The notes beneath the pieces were generated by a model. It had not been told where the DNA came from. It made no database searches and saw only the letters and a list, made by a program, of their open reading frames with translations. The position numbers were made by a program, and so were the translations under genes. Below, one piece after another: positions 44,543 through 53,165 of a stretch of 62,881 bases of DNA. Origin of the DNA: Octadecabacter antarcticus 307 (lineage in GTDB: Bacteria > Pseudomonadota > Alphaproteobacteria > Rhodobacterales > Rhodobacteraceae); the NCBI RefSeq assembly GCF_000155675.2, contig NC_020907.1, positions 1 to 62,881 on the forward strand. Direction: 5' to 3'. Numbering within the stretch: the first letter of the stretch is position 1; every line of letters begins with the position of its first letter.

Positions 44543-45658
44543 TCAACCGACGCGACAGCGCGCCAGTTCTTTATCGTCGAGGTTAAGGCCAAGACCAGCG
44601 GCATCTGACATCCACAGCCTTCCATTGCGCAGTACATGGGAAGGACGCAAAAGGCGGCTGATGCGCGCCTGCGCGCGGTGCAATTCAACCGCGCCGTTAT
44701 TCATCGCGCCGCACATCCAATGTAGATTGATCGCGTCCCAACCTCCGGCCGGAGACACCTGCAGGTTCGCAGCTATAGCCCGCTGCGCAGCGTTGATCGC
44801 CGCATTGAACCCACCGGTGAAAACAGCATTGGGCTGTATCATAGATACCCCTGCCCCGATCAACTGATCAAAACGGTTGTTGCTTTGTTCCATCTGTCCG
44901 GCCCCGATAGGCACACCCCCCATTACCACCAAAGCTGCCAAATCGGCAGCGTCATTGTTGCGCACAGGTTCTTCGAGCCATGACAGATATAATCCGTCAA
45001 CCGCTCTCACCATGTCTTGCGCCGTTTCGCGCGACCAAGCGCAGTTGGCATCTGCAATCAGGTCAATGCCCTCTCCGACTGCTTCACGCACGAGGGTCAG
45101 CCGCGCAACGTCTTCACCCAACGTGCGGCCCTGCGCGCCCACCAAAACCTTTATGCCGCCAGCACCCGCCGCGACCTCAGCAGCGCAGGCTGCAACAAGG
45201 GCGCCGTTATCCAGAGCGGGAAAGCCGCACGTCACGTGCACGGGGGCGTTGTCGCGCTTGCCGCCCAACATCCGCCATGCAGCAATGCCCGTGCGGCGTC
45301 CGCACAAATCAACCAGCGCAATTTCAAGCGCTCCCAACGCCGAAACGACCACTCCCGTCATACCCCGCGGATTAAAGCGACGCATGGCGGCAGCAATGGC
45401 ATCGCCTTCTTGCCCATTAATTTCGCCACCAACGCGGTTAAGGAAACTGGCCACCTCGGGCGCAAGGAACCTGCCAGTAAACCCATCGCCTACCATGCCA
45501 TCTGAGTCACGCACGCGAACATGCACAAACGTAAAGCTGTCGCGCCCGGCGTAGGGCGCGGGATCATCGGCCAATGCTTCCGGCCTATGGACGCTCGCCT
45601 CTACAGAAACCGGCCATCTGATGCCGCTGTATATGTGATCTGCCTTTTGTTCTGACAT
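44543..45658 (-). CDS. Mandelate racemase/enolase-superfamily enzyme
   Basis: Dehydratase or racemase acting by abstracting the proton alpha to a carboxylate. An N-terminal capping domain precedes a barrel with KVLVGAQ (Lys general base region), the metal ligand Asp in LIADANCAW, Glu in WLEEPV and a third site reading PIGAGQMEQ, where many relatives have GE; Gln there marks a subgroup or a shift of the ligand to the next Glu. 371 residues. It probably dehydrates or epimerises a hydroxy acid brought in by TctABC. Confidence 0.88.
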   Translation of the reverse strand: MSEQKADHIYSGIRWPVSVEASVHRPEALADDPAPYAGRDSFTFVHVRVRDSDGMVGDGFTGRFLAPEVASFLNRVGGEINGQEGDAIAAAMRRFNPRGMTGVVVSALGALEIALVDLCGRRTGIAAWRMLGGKRDNAPVHVTCGFPALDNGALVAACAAEVAAGAGGIKVLVGAQGRTLGEDVARLTLVREAVGEGIDLIADANCAWSRETAQDMVRAVDGLYLSWLEEPVRNNDAADLAALVVMGGVPIGAGQMEQSNNRFDQLIGAGVSMIQPNAVFTGGFNAAINAAQRAIAANLQVSPAGGWDAINLHWMCGAMNNGAVELHRAQARISRLLRPSHVLRNGRLWMSDAAGLGLNLDDKELARCRVG

Positions 45659-45745
45659 AAAAATACTCTACCCAATGTCTCACTGCCTGTGGAAGTAGCA
45701 AATAAGATCAGTTAAATGTTCCAGCTGAAATCACTCAATTCATTT

Positions 45746-46236
45746 TCTCTCCTGAATATTGAAACCCGCATTAGCAGTATGGTTTCAGTATTCAGGAGAG
45801 AAGATCACGCTTTACTCCTCGTCCGTGCACACGCGATTTTACCATAGATTTCACGTCGTGTGGGTCACAAAATATAGATACAGGGTATTGCAGGGTGCGA
45901 TGCGAGAGAGGATACGCGAGATTATCATGCAAACATGTGCCGAAATAGGCGTCCATGACGTGAAAGGTGTGCTAAGAGGCGGTCATGTGCACATGTTACT
46001 GTCAATTCCACTAAAACTGTTCCTGTCCAACTTTATGCAACTCGTAAAGGGCCGCTCGTCACGCCGCATCGAGATGGAATTCCCTGAGCTGTGCAAGCGC
46101 TACTGGGGCAGGCGGTTTTGGGCATGCGGATATTTCTCACCCACCTCTGGAAATGTGACTGACGACATCATCACGCAGTATCTGAAATTGCATTCCTCTA
46201 AATGAGACTACCGGCCTCAGCCGGTAGTCCTTCACT
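45746..46236 (+). mobile_element. IS200/IS605-family element
   Basis: Left-end stem-loop: a 21-base arm at 45746-45766 pairs with 45781-45801 with one mismatch. Right-end hairpin GACTACCGGC/GCCGGTAGTC at 46206-46229. These flank a Y1 (HUH) transposase gene; such elements lack inverted repeats and target duplications and move as single strands. It has inserted into, or beside, a resolvase gene. Confidence 0.85.
45759..46205 (+). CDS. tnpA: IS200/IS605-family TnpA (HUH transposase)
   Basis: Single-strand transposase: YHRFHVVWVTKYRYRVL at the N-terminus, the metal-binding His pair in GGHVHMLLSIP, and the nucleophile Tyr in DDIITQYLKLH. The open frame begins inside the left-end hairpin at ATG 45759. 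The conserved protein starts near YSSSVHTRFYH (about 45813), where no ATG is present, so the true start is uncertain. Conserved length about 130 residues, normal for the family. Confidence 0.88.
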   Translation: MKPALAVWFQYSGEKITLYSSSVHTRFYHRFHVVWVTKYRYRVLQGAMRERIREIIMQTCAEIGVHDVKGVLRGGHVHMLLSIPLKLFLSNFMQLVKGRSSRRIEMEFPELCKRYWGRRFWACGYFSPTSGNVTDDIITQYLKLHSSK

Positions 46237-46611
46237 TGCACGACGGGTGATACGTTCCCACTCTACTTCCGCTAATGCAGATAGAAACGCGAGGACTCCT
46301 TTCCCCACCGGGGTCGTCAGATCAAGCCAAGGTTTGTCCAATACTTTGACGGTCGCGGATCGGTCAGCAACGTGATGAATGATACCTATCCCGTCCATCA
46401 TTGATCTGGTGGCCCGATCCCATTCGGCGATGAGTAATACGTCCCCTGCCCCCAAAGCATCAATGGTACGTTCCAATTGAGGTCAGGCTTTGATCGTTCG
46501 TCCAGATGCCACTTCACGGAAGATCTTATTGGCTTTGACTGCATTCAAAGCACTGATCTGACGATCGAGGGATTATCCCTGACTGTACACTCTGGCGTAA
46601 TCGATAAGCAT
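46237..46611 (-). pseudogene. Serine recombinase (resolvase) fragment
   Basis: Starting at ATG 46611 the minus strand reads MLIDYARVYSQG, stop, SLDRQISALNAVKANKIFRE, another stop, then ERTIDALGAGDVLLIAEWDR and FLSALAEVEWERITRRA. This is the catalytic domain of a Tn3/Hin-type resolvase. It carries two nonsense codons, and its C-terminal DNA-binding part is cut off by the IS200/IS605 right end. Confidence 0.85.
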
Positions 46612-46680
46612 ATTGAAAGCCTGATTCAGTGGGATTAATTTTGCATCTGATATACGCACCACATGTAGGGCTCAGTTTAT

Positions 46681-47016
46681 ATGATTAGCCCAAGTTGTTG
46701 CAAATATCATCAAATTTGCACCTCAATGCACAGCGGTCATTGCTTTGATTTTACCGTGGAACTACGCCGCATAGCTGTGATCAAGACAACGTTTACGGCA
46801 AAAGAGGCATGGACCGACGCGGTGGGTCGCCCCGAAACACAATACGACGCTCGGATGCAATCGCTAATGGGACTCGCGTTGGCGCAAATAGACATCCTCT
46901 ATAAGCCAAAACTCATACGGGTAAACGGTACGCGGACGCGGCGGTATTACCGCATAGGGACCAACTCTGGCGACGAGTGGATGCCCTTACCGGAAGGTCA
47001 CGAGACCCCAAAGTAG
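46681..47016 (+). CDS. Hypothetical protein, possibly truncated
   Basis: 111-residue frame; only the part from about residue 30 (LRRIAVIKTTFTAKEAW) to the end (RYYRIGTNSGDEWMPLPEG) looks like ordinary protein, whereas the first 28 residues are Cys/His-rich and may be read-through. It is followed by a strong terminator, which supports transcription of something here. I do not recognise the family. Confidence 0.45.
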   Translation: MISPSCCKYHQICTSMHSGHCFDFTVELRRIAVIKTTFTAKEAWTDAVGRPETQYDARMQSLMGLALAQIDILYKPKLIRVNGTRTRRYYRIGTNSGDEWMPLPEGHETPK

Positions 47017-47063
47017 AGGACCCCAAAAACGGTTCTCCATTATCACTTGGATCGGACATTATT

Positions 47064-47097
47064 AAGCCCGCGCGGGACCTCCGTAGCGGGCTTTTTC
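47064..47097 (+). terminator. Rho-independent terminator
   Basis: Stem AAGCCCGC/GCGGGCTT (47064-47071 with 47086-47093), then TTTTT. It lies 47 bases after the hypothetical gene and faces the same way. Confidence 0.8.
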
Positions 47098-47299
47098 GTG
47101 CCCGACGTCACCACCTAATTACACCTCCTGTGAGCGATTTTTGAGGCCCACGAAGTGAAAGGACTCGACTCCTAATATCTTTCTACTGGCAGTGGAGAAC
47201 CGTCGGTTGTCTATTCGTAGTGGAGAAAATTATTGAAAAGCGCAATTCAAACCGACGCGGAAACGCGAAAAACGAAAAACGAAAAAATTCGGTCGATTT

Positions 47300-47586
47300 T
47301 GTCACGAGGTCTACATACCTAGTGACAGGACCTCGTGACAGCATTTGCGTCATATAAACAAGGGCGATGGCAGACCGTGGCACTAGGTGAGGCTAGTGGC
47401 ACTAGGGGGGTAGCTATGTAGCGGCTGTGGGGGAACTTGAAATACTGTACTTTTATTTCTTTTCTATTCTCACAATCTAAACAGCTACCCCCCTAGAGCC
47501 ACTAGAACCACCTCGTGACAACCCCTTATTTATATGACGCAAAAGGGTGTCACGAGGTGTGTCACGAGGTATAGACCTAGTGCCAC
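47300..47586. repeat. Nested inverted-repeat region with iterons
   Basis: Five exact copies of TGTCACGAGGT: plus-oriented at 47300-47310, 47548-47558 and 47560-47570, inverted at 47330-47340 and 47510-47520. GTGGCACTAG occurs at 47377-47386 and 47396-47405, inverted at 47577-47586. An outer arm at 47330-47364 matches the reverse complement of 47522-47558 closely; an inner 23-base arm at 47393-47415 matches the reverse complement of 47483-47505 with one mismatch. The centre (47416-47482) is AT-rich. No gene overlaps. It resembles an origin or a multi-protein binding platform. Confidence 0.85.
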
Positions 47587-47907
47587 CCCCCGTTGTCTAG
47601 CGGCAGTGGAAACATTGGGCTTCTGGCTCTGGGGCGGACCCTCCGATCACCACCTAAAACCCGCTCGTCTAAGACCCCCAAAAAATCCCAGAGTACCATC
47701 CCCCGAGACCGTTTGCGCGGCGCTCCAACAGTACAAACAATGAGTGTCTAAGGCAGCAAATAGAAACGTCTGCTACGTCGCGCTCTGCGCCCCCCGCGAC
47801 GGCTGAAAATCGCTGGGAAGGACCCGAAGCCAGATGTGAGGAAAACGCATAGGTTCTCTATTGGAAACAGACAACCGGACAATGTGGCGACGCTTCGCAG
47901 TCTGGCG

Positions 47908-47947
47908 CACCCTGACACCCTGACACCCTGACACCCTGCCACCCTGA
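47908..47947. repeat. Five tandem 8-base repeats
   Basis: CACCCTGA repeated five times in a row, the fourth unit ending in C. No gene covers it; it looks like a variable-number repeat. Confidence 0.9.
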
Positions 47948-48012
47948 TCCCGAGTCCATCGGCGTCAGACAACCTAGGCGACACGCGACACCACGACTCA
48001 GGCGCAACGCGA

Positions 48013-48315
48013 TTGGGCACACTAGGCACTTCAGCTTATGAGGCACTGGCCAATGGCCGAGTTGATTTCACGCTTGAAGTCAGCACATGGGAATGCGTGA
48101 ATTCGACTTTGCTGGACCGTCCACAACGGGCCTTTCGATATGCCGATTACGGCGTTCCAGACCAGGATACGACTTTCTTGGGTTGCAATGGGACTTGGTT
48201 GGCCGCCAACCCAGAAATAGCACGCGCATTCGTACAGGCGGCCCAGCGAGGCTATGAATACGCGGCCAACAATCCAGCAGATGCCGCTGAAATTCTGATT
48301 GTCGGTTGGGTTTGA
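48013..48315 (+). pseudogene. NMT1/THI5-type solute-binding protein fragment
   Basis: About 100 residues from the second half of an ABC-type binding protein for thiamine-precursor-like or other nitrogenous substrates: GTSAYEALANGRVDFTLEV, YADYGVPDQDTTFLGCN and ARAFVQAAQRGYEYAANNP. N- and C-terminal portions and partner genes are missing, so this is an orphan fragment. Confidence 0.72.
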
Positions 48316-48707
48316 GCCGGTGCGATCGGGTCAAAATCCAACCCCTAGTCCACGCGCAGAAAGGGTGGTTTGTTGAACACAATAATTGTCGTTGATTAGA
48401 TATCCACAAACTGGCTTTTCTCTGGGATTATGTGGTTTTTTAAGTCCTAATTGGTGGGCAACAGCGACCAGTGCTTTGTTGAATTTCCCTTCAAAGGCTC
48501 GGTCTGTGGCGCAATGACGGGAAGAGACATAACAATTGCACGATTGCCATCTACTTAGTAAATTTGTCACGTAAAAACCTAAAGCTATCCAAGAACACTT
48601 AGAAGCTCTCCTTTGTGGAATATGCGTCTCCCCTGCCCTGTTTTGCGCCACCACAAACCCCGTTCAAAAATAACTGAGTTGCTGACATTTTGTGGAGTAT
48701 GTCGTGG
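48316..48707. other. Intergenic stretch without recognised gene
   Basis: Short frames on the minus strand lack family resemblance and start signals. Nothing else stands out. Confidence 0.5.
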
Positions 48708-48923
48708 TCAATCATAGCCCCGCTTCGCCTTAGTCATGTGAAGGGCAAAACGGGCACCTTTCGCATCATGCTCAGTCTCAAACCAATCAGTGCGTAACTG
48801 CCCCGAGCTGCCGATCCGACCCCATTCCCGCACCAACCCCCAGTCTCCAAAGAGACCTTTTACAATATCCATATGATAATACCGATAGAGGTTAGCATCT
48901 GGGTTTGTCTTGGTCAGATGCAT
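48708..48923 (-). CDS. Small WGR-domain protein
   Basis: 71 residues forming little more than one WGR domain: NLYRYYHMDIVKGLFGDWGL, VREWGRIGSSGQLRTD and ARFALHMTKAKRGY. WGR modules are thought to bind nucleic acid and also occur in PARP-like and MolR-type proteins. It starts three bases after the recombinase stop, so the two are one operon. A decayed copy of the same pair lies at 62.4-62.6 kb. Confidence 0.88.
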   Translation of the reverse strand: MHLTKTNPDANLYRYYHMDIVKGLFGDWGLVREWGRIGSSGQLRTDWFETEHDAKGARFALHMTKAKRGYD

Positions 48924-48926
48924 CAG

Positions 48927-49532
48927 TTAACCCCACATCTTGGCAGCGATGTCCTGCTCTTCTTTGCCGATGGCATCTGCGTAGATCGTCGTTGTGGAAA
49001 GCTGCGCGTGGCCCATCCACTTTTGTAGCATGTGCAGTGGAATACCTTTCACAACGGCATTGACACCGAACCCGTGCCGCAAGCCTTTTGGACTTCTGTG
49101 TCCAGCGTCGACAATTTTGGCCTCGATCATGACATCTTTAACGATCTGCCAGACCCTAACGCGGGACAGCGCCCAGATCGGTACATGCGCCAGCTTGCGT
49201 GATTTCTGCGTTTCTCTGATGCCGTGTGCTATGTTCAGGGTGTCAAGATAGTCCGGTGGCACTGGAATTGCGCGGTAGACAGCCTTTTGCTCACCAGAGC
49301 GGTCCTTGCGCTTCTTGAGCGACCTGATGGTCACAGCGCCACCAGAGAGGTCTATACGGGCGGGGGTGATCTCGATCAACTCTGACGGCCTGCACCCAGT
49401 ATAGTGCAGCGTTTCGCAGAGTGTGCGGTCGCGGGCGGGTCGTTGACGCGCAACATGCAAGAATGCTGCTCTCTCCTCAGCATTGAGGTACAGGCGGTTT
49501 CCTTTAGGATCATAGAGGGTCATTTCACTCAT
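48927..49532 (-). CDS. Tyrosine recombinase (phage-integrase family)
   Basis: 201-residue catalytic-core recombinase without a large N-terminal arm domain: first Arg in TGCRPSELIEI, the box II segment SPKGLRHGFG (HxxR position reads KxxR), His in KWMGHAQLSTTTIYADA and the nucleophile Tyr in the same segment. Possible jobs are resolving plasmid multimers or integrating cassettes. The gene is coupled to the WGR gene. Inverted repeats directly upstream (49535-49560 and 49613-49626) are candidate binding sites. Confidence 0.88.
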   Translation of the reverse strand: MSEMTLYDPKGNRLYLNAEERAAFLHVARQRPARDRTLCETLHYTGCRPSELIEITPARIDLSGGAVTIRSLKKRKDRSGEQKAVYRAIPVPPDYLDTLNIAHGIRETQKSRKLAHVPIWALSRVRVWQIVKDVMIEAKIVDAGHRSPKGLRHGFGVNAVVKGIPLHMLQKWMGHAQLSTTTIYADAIGKEEQDIAAKMWG

Positions 49533-49534
49533 AT

Positions 49535-49626
49535 TTAACAGTTTATCCGAAGACTGTTAAGCAAAGAAGTAAAAAACAACTTTATCTGTTCGATAAATAG
49601 TGGATCGGTGGCGTGTTATTTAACAC
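49535..49626. promoter_or_regulatory. Inverted repeats upstream of the recombinase
   Basis: TTAACAGT (49535-49542) pairs with ACTGTTAA (49553-49560), and GTGTTATTTAACAC (49613-49626) is a GTGTTA/TAACAC dyad. Both carry TTAACA-type half sites. They could be recombination core or arm sites, or operators. Confidence 0.45.
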
Positions 49627-49650
49627 TATCACTCATTGTGTTAACTAGCA

Positions 49651-50430
49651 GTGCCGGCTCCCCCCTTGGTCAGGGATGTTTTCCACACGCAGTCTCTGCA
49701 AATGTTGGTCTTGCTCTGCATTGTCTCCGCGGGCACAACTGCCACTCAGTTAACTTTTGACTTGGATATACCTTTGAGTTTCTTTTCGGTCACGTCAGTT
49801 CCAAAGCTTCGATGGAGCTCGCCAAAGGCTTTCACATTGAAACCGCCATTGGCATCAGTCACGTTTCTCATCCTCGGCTTGGTGGTATTTGGCTTGGGAG
49901 AGGCAATACTGGTCACCGCAGGTGTCGGCGTGAGCCCCTGGACTATGTTCGCGGAAGGCGTGACCAATGTCACAGGTTTGAGCTTGGGATTTGCTACATT
50001 TGTCATCAGTGCAATCGTCTTGGTCTTGTGGATTCCACTTAAGCAAACACCTGGCATTGGAACGATCCTGAACGCGATCATCATAGCCTTGGTGTTGGAA
50101 TACGTGCTGCCCTTTTTGCCAACATTTGAGACGTATGTTGCAAATGCCTTGCTGGCTTTAGTGGGTGTGTTGGTAACCGGATTTGGCGGAGCCATATATC
50201 TGGTTGCTAACTTAGGACCTGGACCCCGAGATGGCCTCATGACCGGGTTTCAGACGGTCACACATCAACCCATCGCGCTCGTGCGCATGATTCTTGAGTT
50301 GACCGTTGTCGCGATCGGTTGGGCCTTGGGTGGCACGCTTGGCTTGGGCACAGTTTTCTTTGCCTTGGGAATTGGACCAGCAATGGCGATTGGGATGCAA
50401 ATTCTACAACTTCGCAGTAGCGCGCATTAG
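49651..50430 (+). CDS. YczE/YitT-type membrane protein
   Basis: Integral membrane protein with about five or six helices. The conserved part starts near TSVPKLRWSS and includes GLGEAILVTAGVGVSPWTMF, GFATFVISAIVLVLWIPLKQ, VTGFGGAIYLVANLGPGPRDGL (key part NLGPGPRDG) and FALGIGPAMAIGMQIL. Only GTG 49651 or ATG 49702 are obvious starts, and the first 35 residues look unlike the family, so the 5' end may be altered. Function unknown. Confidence 0.78.
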   Translation: MPAPPLVRDVFHTQSLQMLVLLCIVSAGTTATQLTFDLDIPLSFFSVTSVPKLRWSSPKAFTLKPPLASVTFLILGLVVFGLGEAILVTAGVGVSPWTMFAEGVTNVTGLSLGFATFVISAIVLVLWIPLKQTPGIGTILNAIIIALVLEYVLPFLPTFETYVANALLALVGVLVTGFGGAIYLVANLGPGPRDGLMTGFQTVTHQPIALVRMILELTVVAIGWALGGTLGLGTVFFALGIGPAMAIGMQILQLRSSAH

Positions 50431-50440
50431 CATCTGTCGC

Positions 50441-50509
50441 AAAGCCCAACGGTCTTCCTCTCCGACTTCATGCTCGCAGCAACCGTTATATTTTGGTTAT
50501 GAGTCCAAA
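50441..50509 (+). repeat. 69-base dispersed repeat, copy 1
   Basis: Starts AAAGCCCAACGGTCTTCC and ends GGTTATGAGTCCAAA. A nearly identical copy is at 59752-59820 in the same orientation. Both end in a possible start codon (MSP...). In this copy the frame continues MSPKPKALPKTV and is cut after 20 codons by IS66. Confidence 0.85.
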
Positions 50510-50641
50510 ACCTAAGGCTCTTCCAAAAACGGTTCTCTGTTTGCGGCTATCTCTAGGTAAGCATACAGGGAACCTCCTCTATTTTGGCATGATTTGAAGT
50601 GCGATATTGCGCGAGGCTGGCGATTTGCCTGGCGCAATATG

Positions 50642-51013
50642 AGGATTTTGATGATGAACACACGGCAGCGCGGGCGCGGTTCCAAATACACGGATGATTT
50701 TAAACGCCAGCTTGTAGGGGAAAGCCGGGGGTATGGCGTGAGCGTTCCTATAGTGTCGAAGCGCCACGGTGTGCCAACGAACCAGATATATGCGTGGCGC
50801 GGCGATGAACGGTTTCAGCCCGACGGCTCAGCGATCGATGCGTTCACGCCTGTTGAGGTTGCGGATGAACCGGACGCGCCAGCGCCGCCTAGATCAGTTA
50901 TATTGCCAGCCCCGCGCATAGAGATAACGCTTGAGAATGGGCGCAGGCTGAGCGTGAGCGACGGGGTTGATGCCCGGTTTGTGCTGGAACTGGCGCGAGG
51001 GTTGGCTGCATGA
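50642..51013 (+). CDS. tnpA: IS66 accessory protein TnpA
   Basis: About 123 residues with a helix-turn-helix ([20 protein letters not shown] and [17 protein letters not shown]) that is typical for the IS66 first gene. The start is probably ATG 50642 ([14 protein letters not shown]) or the ATG at 50654; an upstream frame from 50594 is unlikely. Its stop overlaps the tnpB start by four bases. Confidence 0.85.
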   Translation, partial: RILMMNTRQRGRGSKYTDDFKRQLVGESRGYGVSVPIVSKRHGVPTNQIYAWRGDERFQPDGSAIDAFTPVEVADEPDAPAPPRSVILPAPRIEITLENGRRLSVSDGVDARFVLELARGLAA

Positions 51014-51357
51014 TCCCTGTCTTGGCTGATGCGAAGATCTGGCTTGCGGCAGGTGTTACGGATATGCGGCGTGGGTTCAACGGACTTGCAGCTCAAACCG
51101 ATCAAGTTCTGGCAGGTGATCCATACTCGGGCCATCTGTTTTTGTTCCGAGGTCGTAGAGGCGATCAGATCAAAGTCATATGGTGGGATGGACAGGGCGC
51201 ATGCCTGTTTACCAAGCGCCTTGAGCGAGGTCGATTTGTGTGGCCCGCTGCTCGTGAGGGCAAGATCAGCTTAAGCCGTGCACAACTCGCCATGCTGATG
51301 GAGGGCATAGACTGGCGCATGCCGCAAAAAAAATGGCAACCTAGCAAGGTAGGATAA
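51010..51357 (+). CDS. tnpB: IS66 accessory protein TnpB (Orf2)
   Basis: 115 residues with the family landmarks [33 protein letters not shown] and [16 protein letters not shown]66 elements need this protein together with TnpC for transposition. Frame intact. Confidence 0.92.
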   Translation: MIPVLADAKIWLAAGVTDMRRGFNGLAAQTDQVLAGDPYSGHLFLFRGRRGDQIKVIWWDGQGACLFTKRLERGRFVWPAAREGKISLSRAQLAMLMEGIDWRMPQKKWQPSKVG

Positions 51358-51425
51358 CGCTATGTTTTGTTGTGGTTTGGCTGTTCTTGGATTCCCATGA
51401 GGCCCCTGATCTGGTAGAGAATGGC

Positions 51426-53165
51426 ATGAGTAACACCCCTTCCAATCTGGCTGATTTGCCCCCCCCGACGTGCAGGCTTTTATTGCTGCGCAAGCGGCTG
51501 AGTTGTCGGATGTGAAGAAGCAGTTCCTGGGCCTCTCGCTGTCTCAAGGGACGACACAAAAGCGGGTCGCATCAGAAGTGGCATCTCTGAATGCCGCCCT
51601 GAGTGTCGAGCGCACTGCCCATGCGCGCGCCATACAGAACCGAGATACCATCATCGCTGACCTGCGCCTGCAATTGCATGGACGCAAAAAAACCGCTTTG
51701 GATCAAAATCAGAAAGCAGCGCACAGCTGGCGCTGGAGTTGATCCTTGAAGAACTTGAGATCGAACAGGCGGCCGAAGCCGAAGATGTGTCATCTGACGT
51801 TGAAGGTACAAAGCCGCCGCGTACTCCACGCAAGCGCAAACCTTTCCCAAAACACCTCAAGCGAGTCCAAAAGACCATCACCCCCAGTGATGCCTGCACC
51901 GATTGCGGTGGGAGCTTCAAAGTACTGGGATCCGATGTGTTGGAAGAACTGGAATATGTGCTTGGCCACTACATTGTGAACCAGATTACCCGCCCGCGTC
52001 TGGCCTGCACCTGTTGTGAGGCTGTTGTTCAAGCCGAGATGCCAAGCCGCCCCATCCCCAAGAGCTTTGTTGGTCCGGCCCTGCTGGCCCACATCCTGTG
52101 CTGCAAATACGGGTATCACCTGCCGCTGTATCGCCAGAGCCAGATGTTTGCCAATGAGGGCATTGATCTGAGCGGGTCGCTCATGGCGGGATGGGTTGGT
52201 AAATGCGCCAAGCTGCTGGAACGCGTGGCGGGCGCAATCCGCGATCATGTGTTTGAGGCGCAGGCGATCTTCATGCCCTCTCGGCAGATTGCGAAGCAAT
52301 CGCCTGTCGGGTAATAGACGACACAACCGTCAAGCTGCTCCAGAAGGGTAATGGCCGTGGAAAGAACAAGACCAAAACCGCGCGGCTGTGGGTCTATGCC
52401 AGAAAAGAAGACACTTGGGCCAGCGGAGCACCACCTGCGGTGTGGTATCAGTTCTCCACCAGCCGAGGGGCTGAACATCCCAGCCAGCATCTGGCAACTT
52501 ATGAAGGCTTTGCCCACGCGGATGCCTATGCAGGGTATAACGATGCATACCGCACGGGGCGGGTTAAAGAGATGGCCTGTATGGCGCACGTGCGGCGTGA
52601 GTTCTTCACCCTTTGGGAAAGCGTCAAGCTGCCTGTGGCGGGTGAAGCCGTTCTGCGTATTCGCAAGCTCTACGACGTTGAGACACAAGCGCGGTTCCTG
52701 CCAGCATCGGAACGCGTGGCCCTGCGTCAGGAATACGCCAAGCCGATCTTTGACGACCTAGAGGTTTGGTTCAAAGAACAACTGGGTAAAACCTCCAGCA
52801 AGACGCCGCTGGCCAAGGCGATCAAATATGCGCTCGCGCGCCTGCCCAAGGCACTGCCCTATCTCGATCACGGCTTTCTTGAGCTGGACAACAACATAGC
52901 TGAGCGCGCAGTGCGCCCTGTGGCCGTTGGACGCAAAAACTATCTTTTCATGGGATCAGAGGCGGACGGTAAATCGGACGCTATAGCATATACGCTCATT
53001 GAGACCGCCAAGATGAACAAGGTAAATCCCGAGGCCTGGCTTGCATGGGTCCTCGAACGCATCCAAGACCACCCAGCAAACCGTATCCACGATCTCATGC
53101 CGTGGGCCTATCAGGACATGATTGATGCGAAGAACGCCGAGGCCGAGGCAAAAGATGCAGCTTGA
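51426..53165 (+). pseudogene. tnpC: IS66 transposase TnpC, three frameshifts
   Basis: The DDE transposase begins at ATG 51426 (MSNTPSNLADLP). An eight-base C run at 51459-51466 shifts the frame before VQAFIAAQAAELSD. A one-base loss near 51694 shifts it again, recovered as LALELILEELEIEQ and a zinc-binding CTDCGGSF/LACTCCEA region. Then a 41-base palindromic insertion at about 52273-52313 moves the frame a third time before DDTTVKLLQKG. The last part holds HADAYAGYNDAY, MAHVRREF and ELDNNIAERAVRPVAVGRKN. It cannot make a functional protein without recoding. Confidence 0.9.
52273..52313. repeat. 41-base palindromic insertion in tnpC
   Basis: Between IFATC-type codons for QAIF and DDTT an extra segment runs from ATGCCCTCTCGGCAG to CGCCTGTCGGGTA, with the hairpin GATTGC-GAA-GCAATC (52287-52301) at its centre. 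Removing 41 bases joins the two frames exactly. It resembles REP-like palindromes; I recall similar elements in roseobacters but cannot verify that here. Confidence 0.7.

Noticed and set aside
47183..47383. Minus-strand 66-residue frame in the iteron region
   Set aside because: Composition follows the repeats, there is no start signal, and the inverted repeats explain the sequence better.
47860..47960. Possible CRISPR array in the short repeats
   Set aside because: The units are 8 bases and contiguous with no spacers; no cas genes are present.
47025..50540. Shared CCAAAAACGGTTCTC at about 47024 and 50523
   Set aside because: A 15-base match is expected about by chance in a window this size and has no extended similarity.
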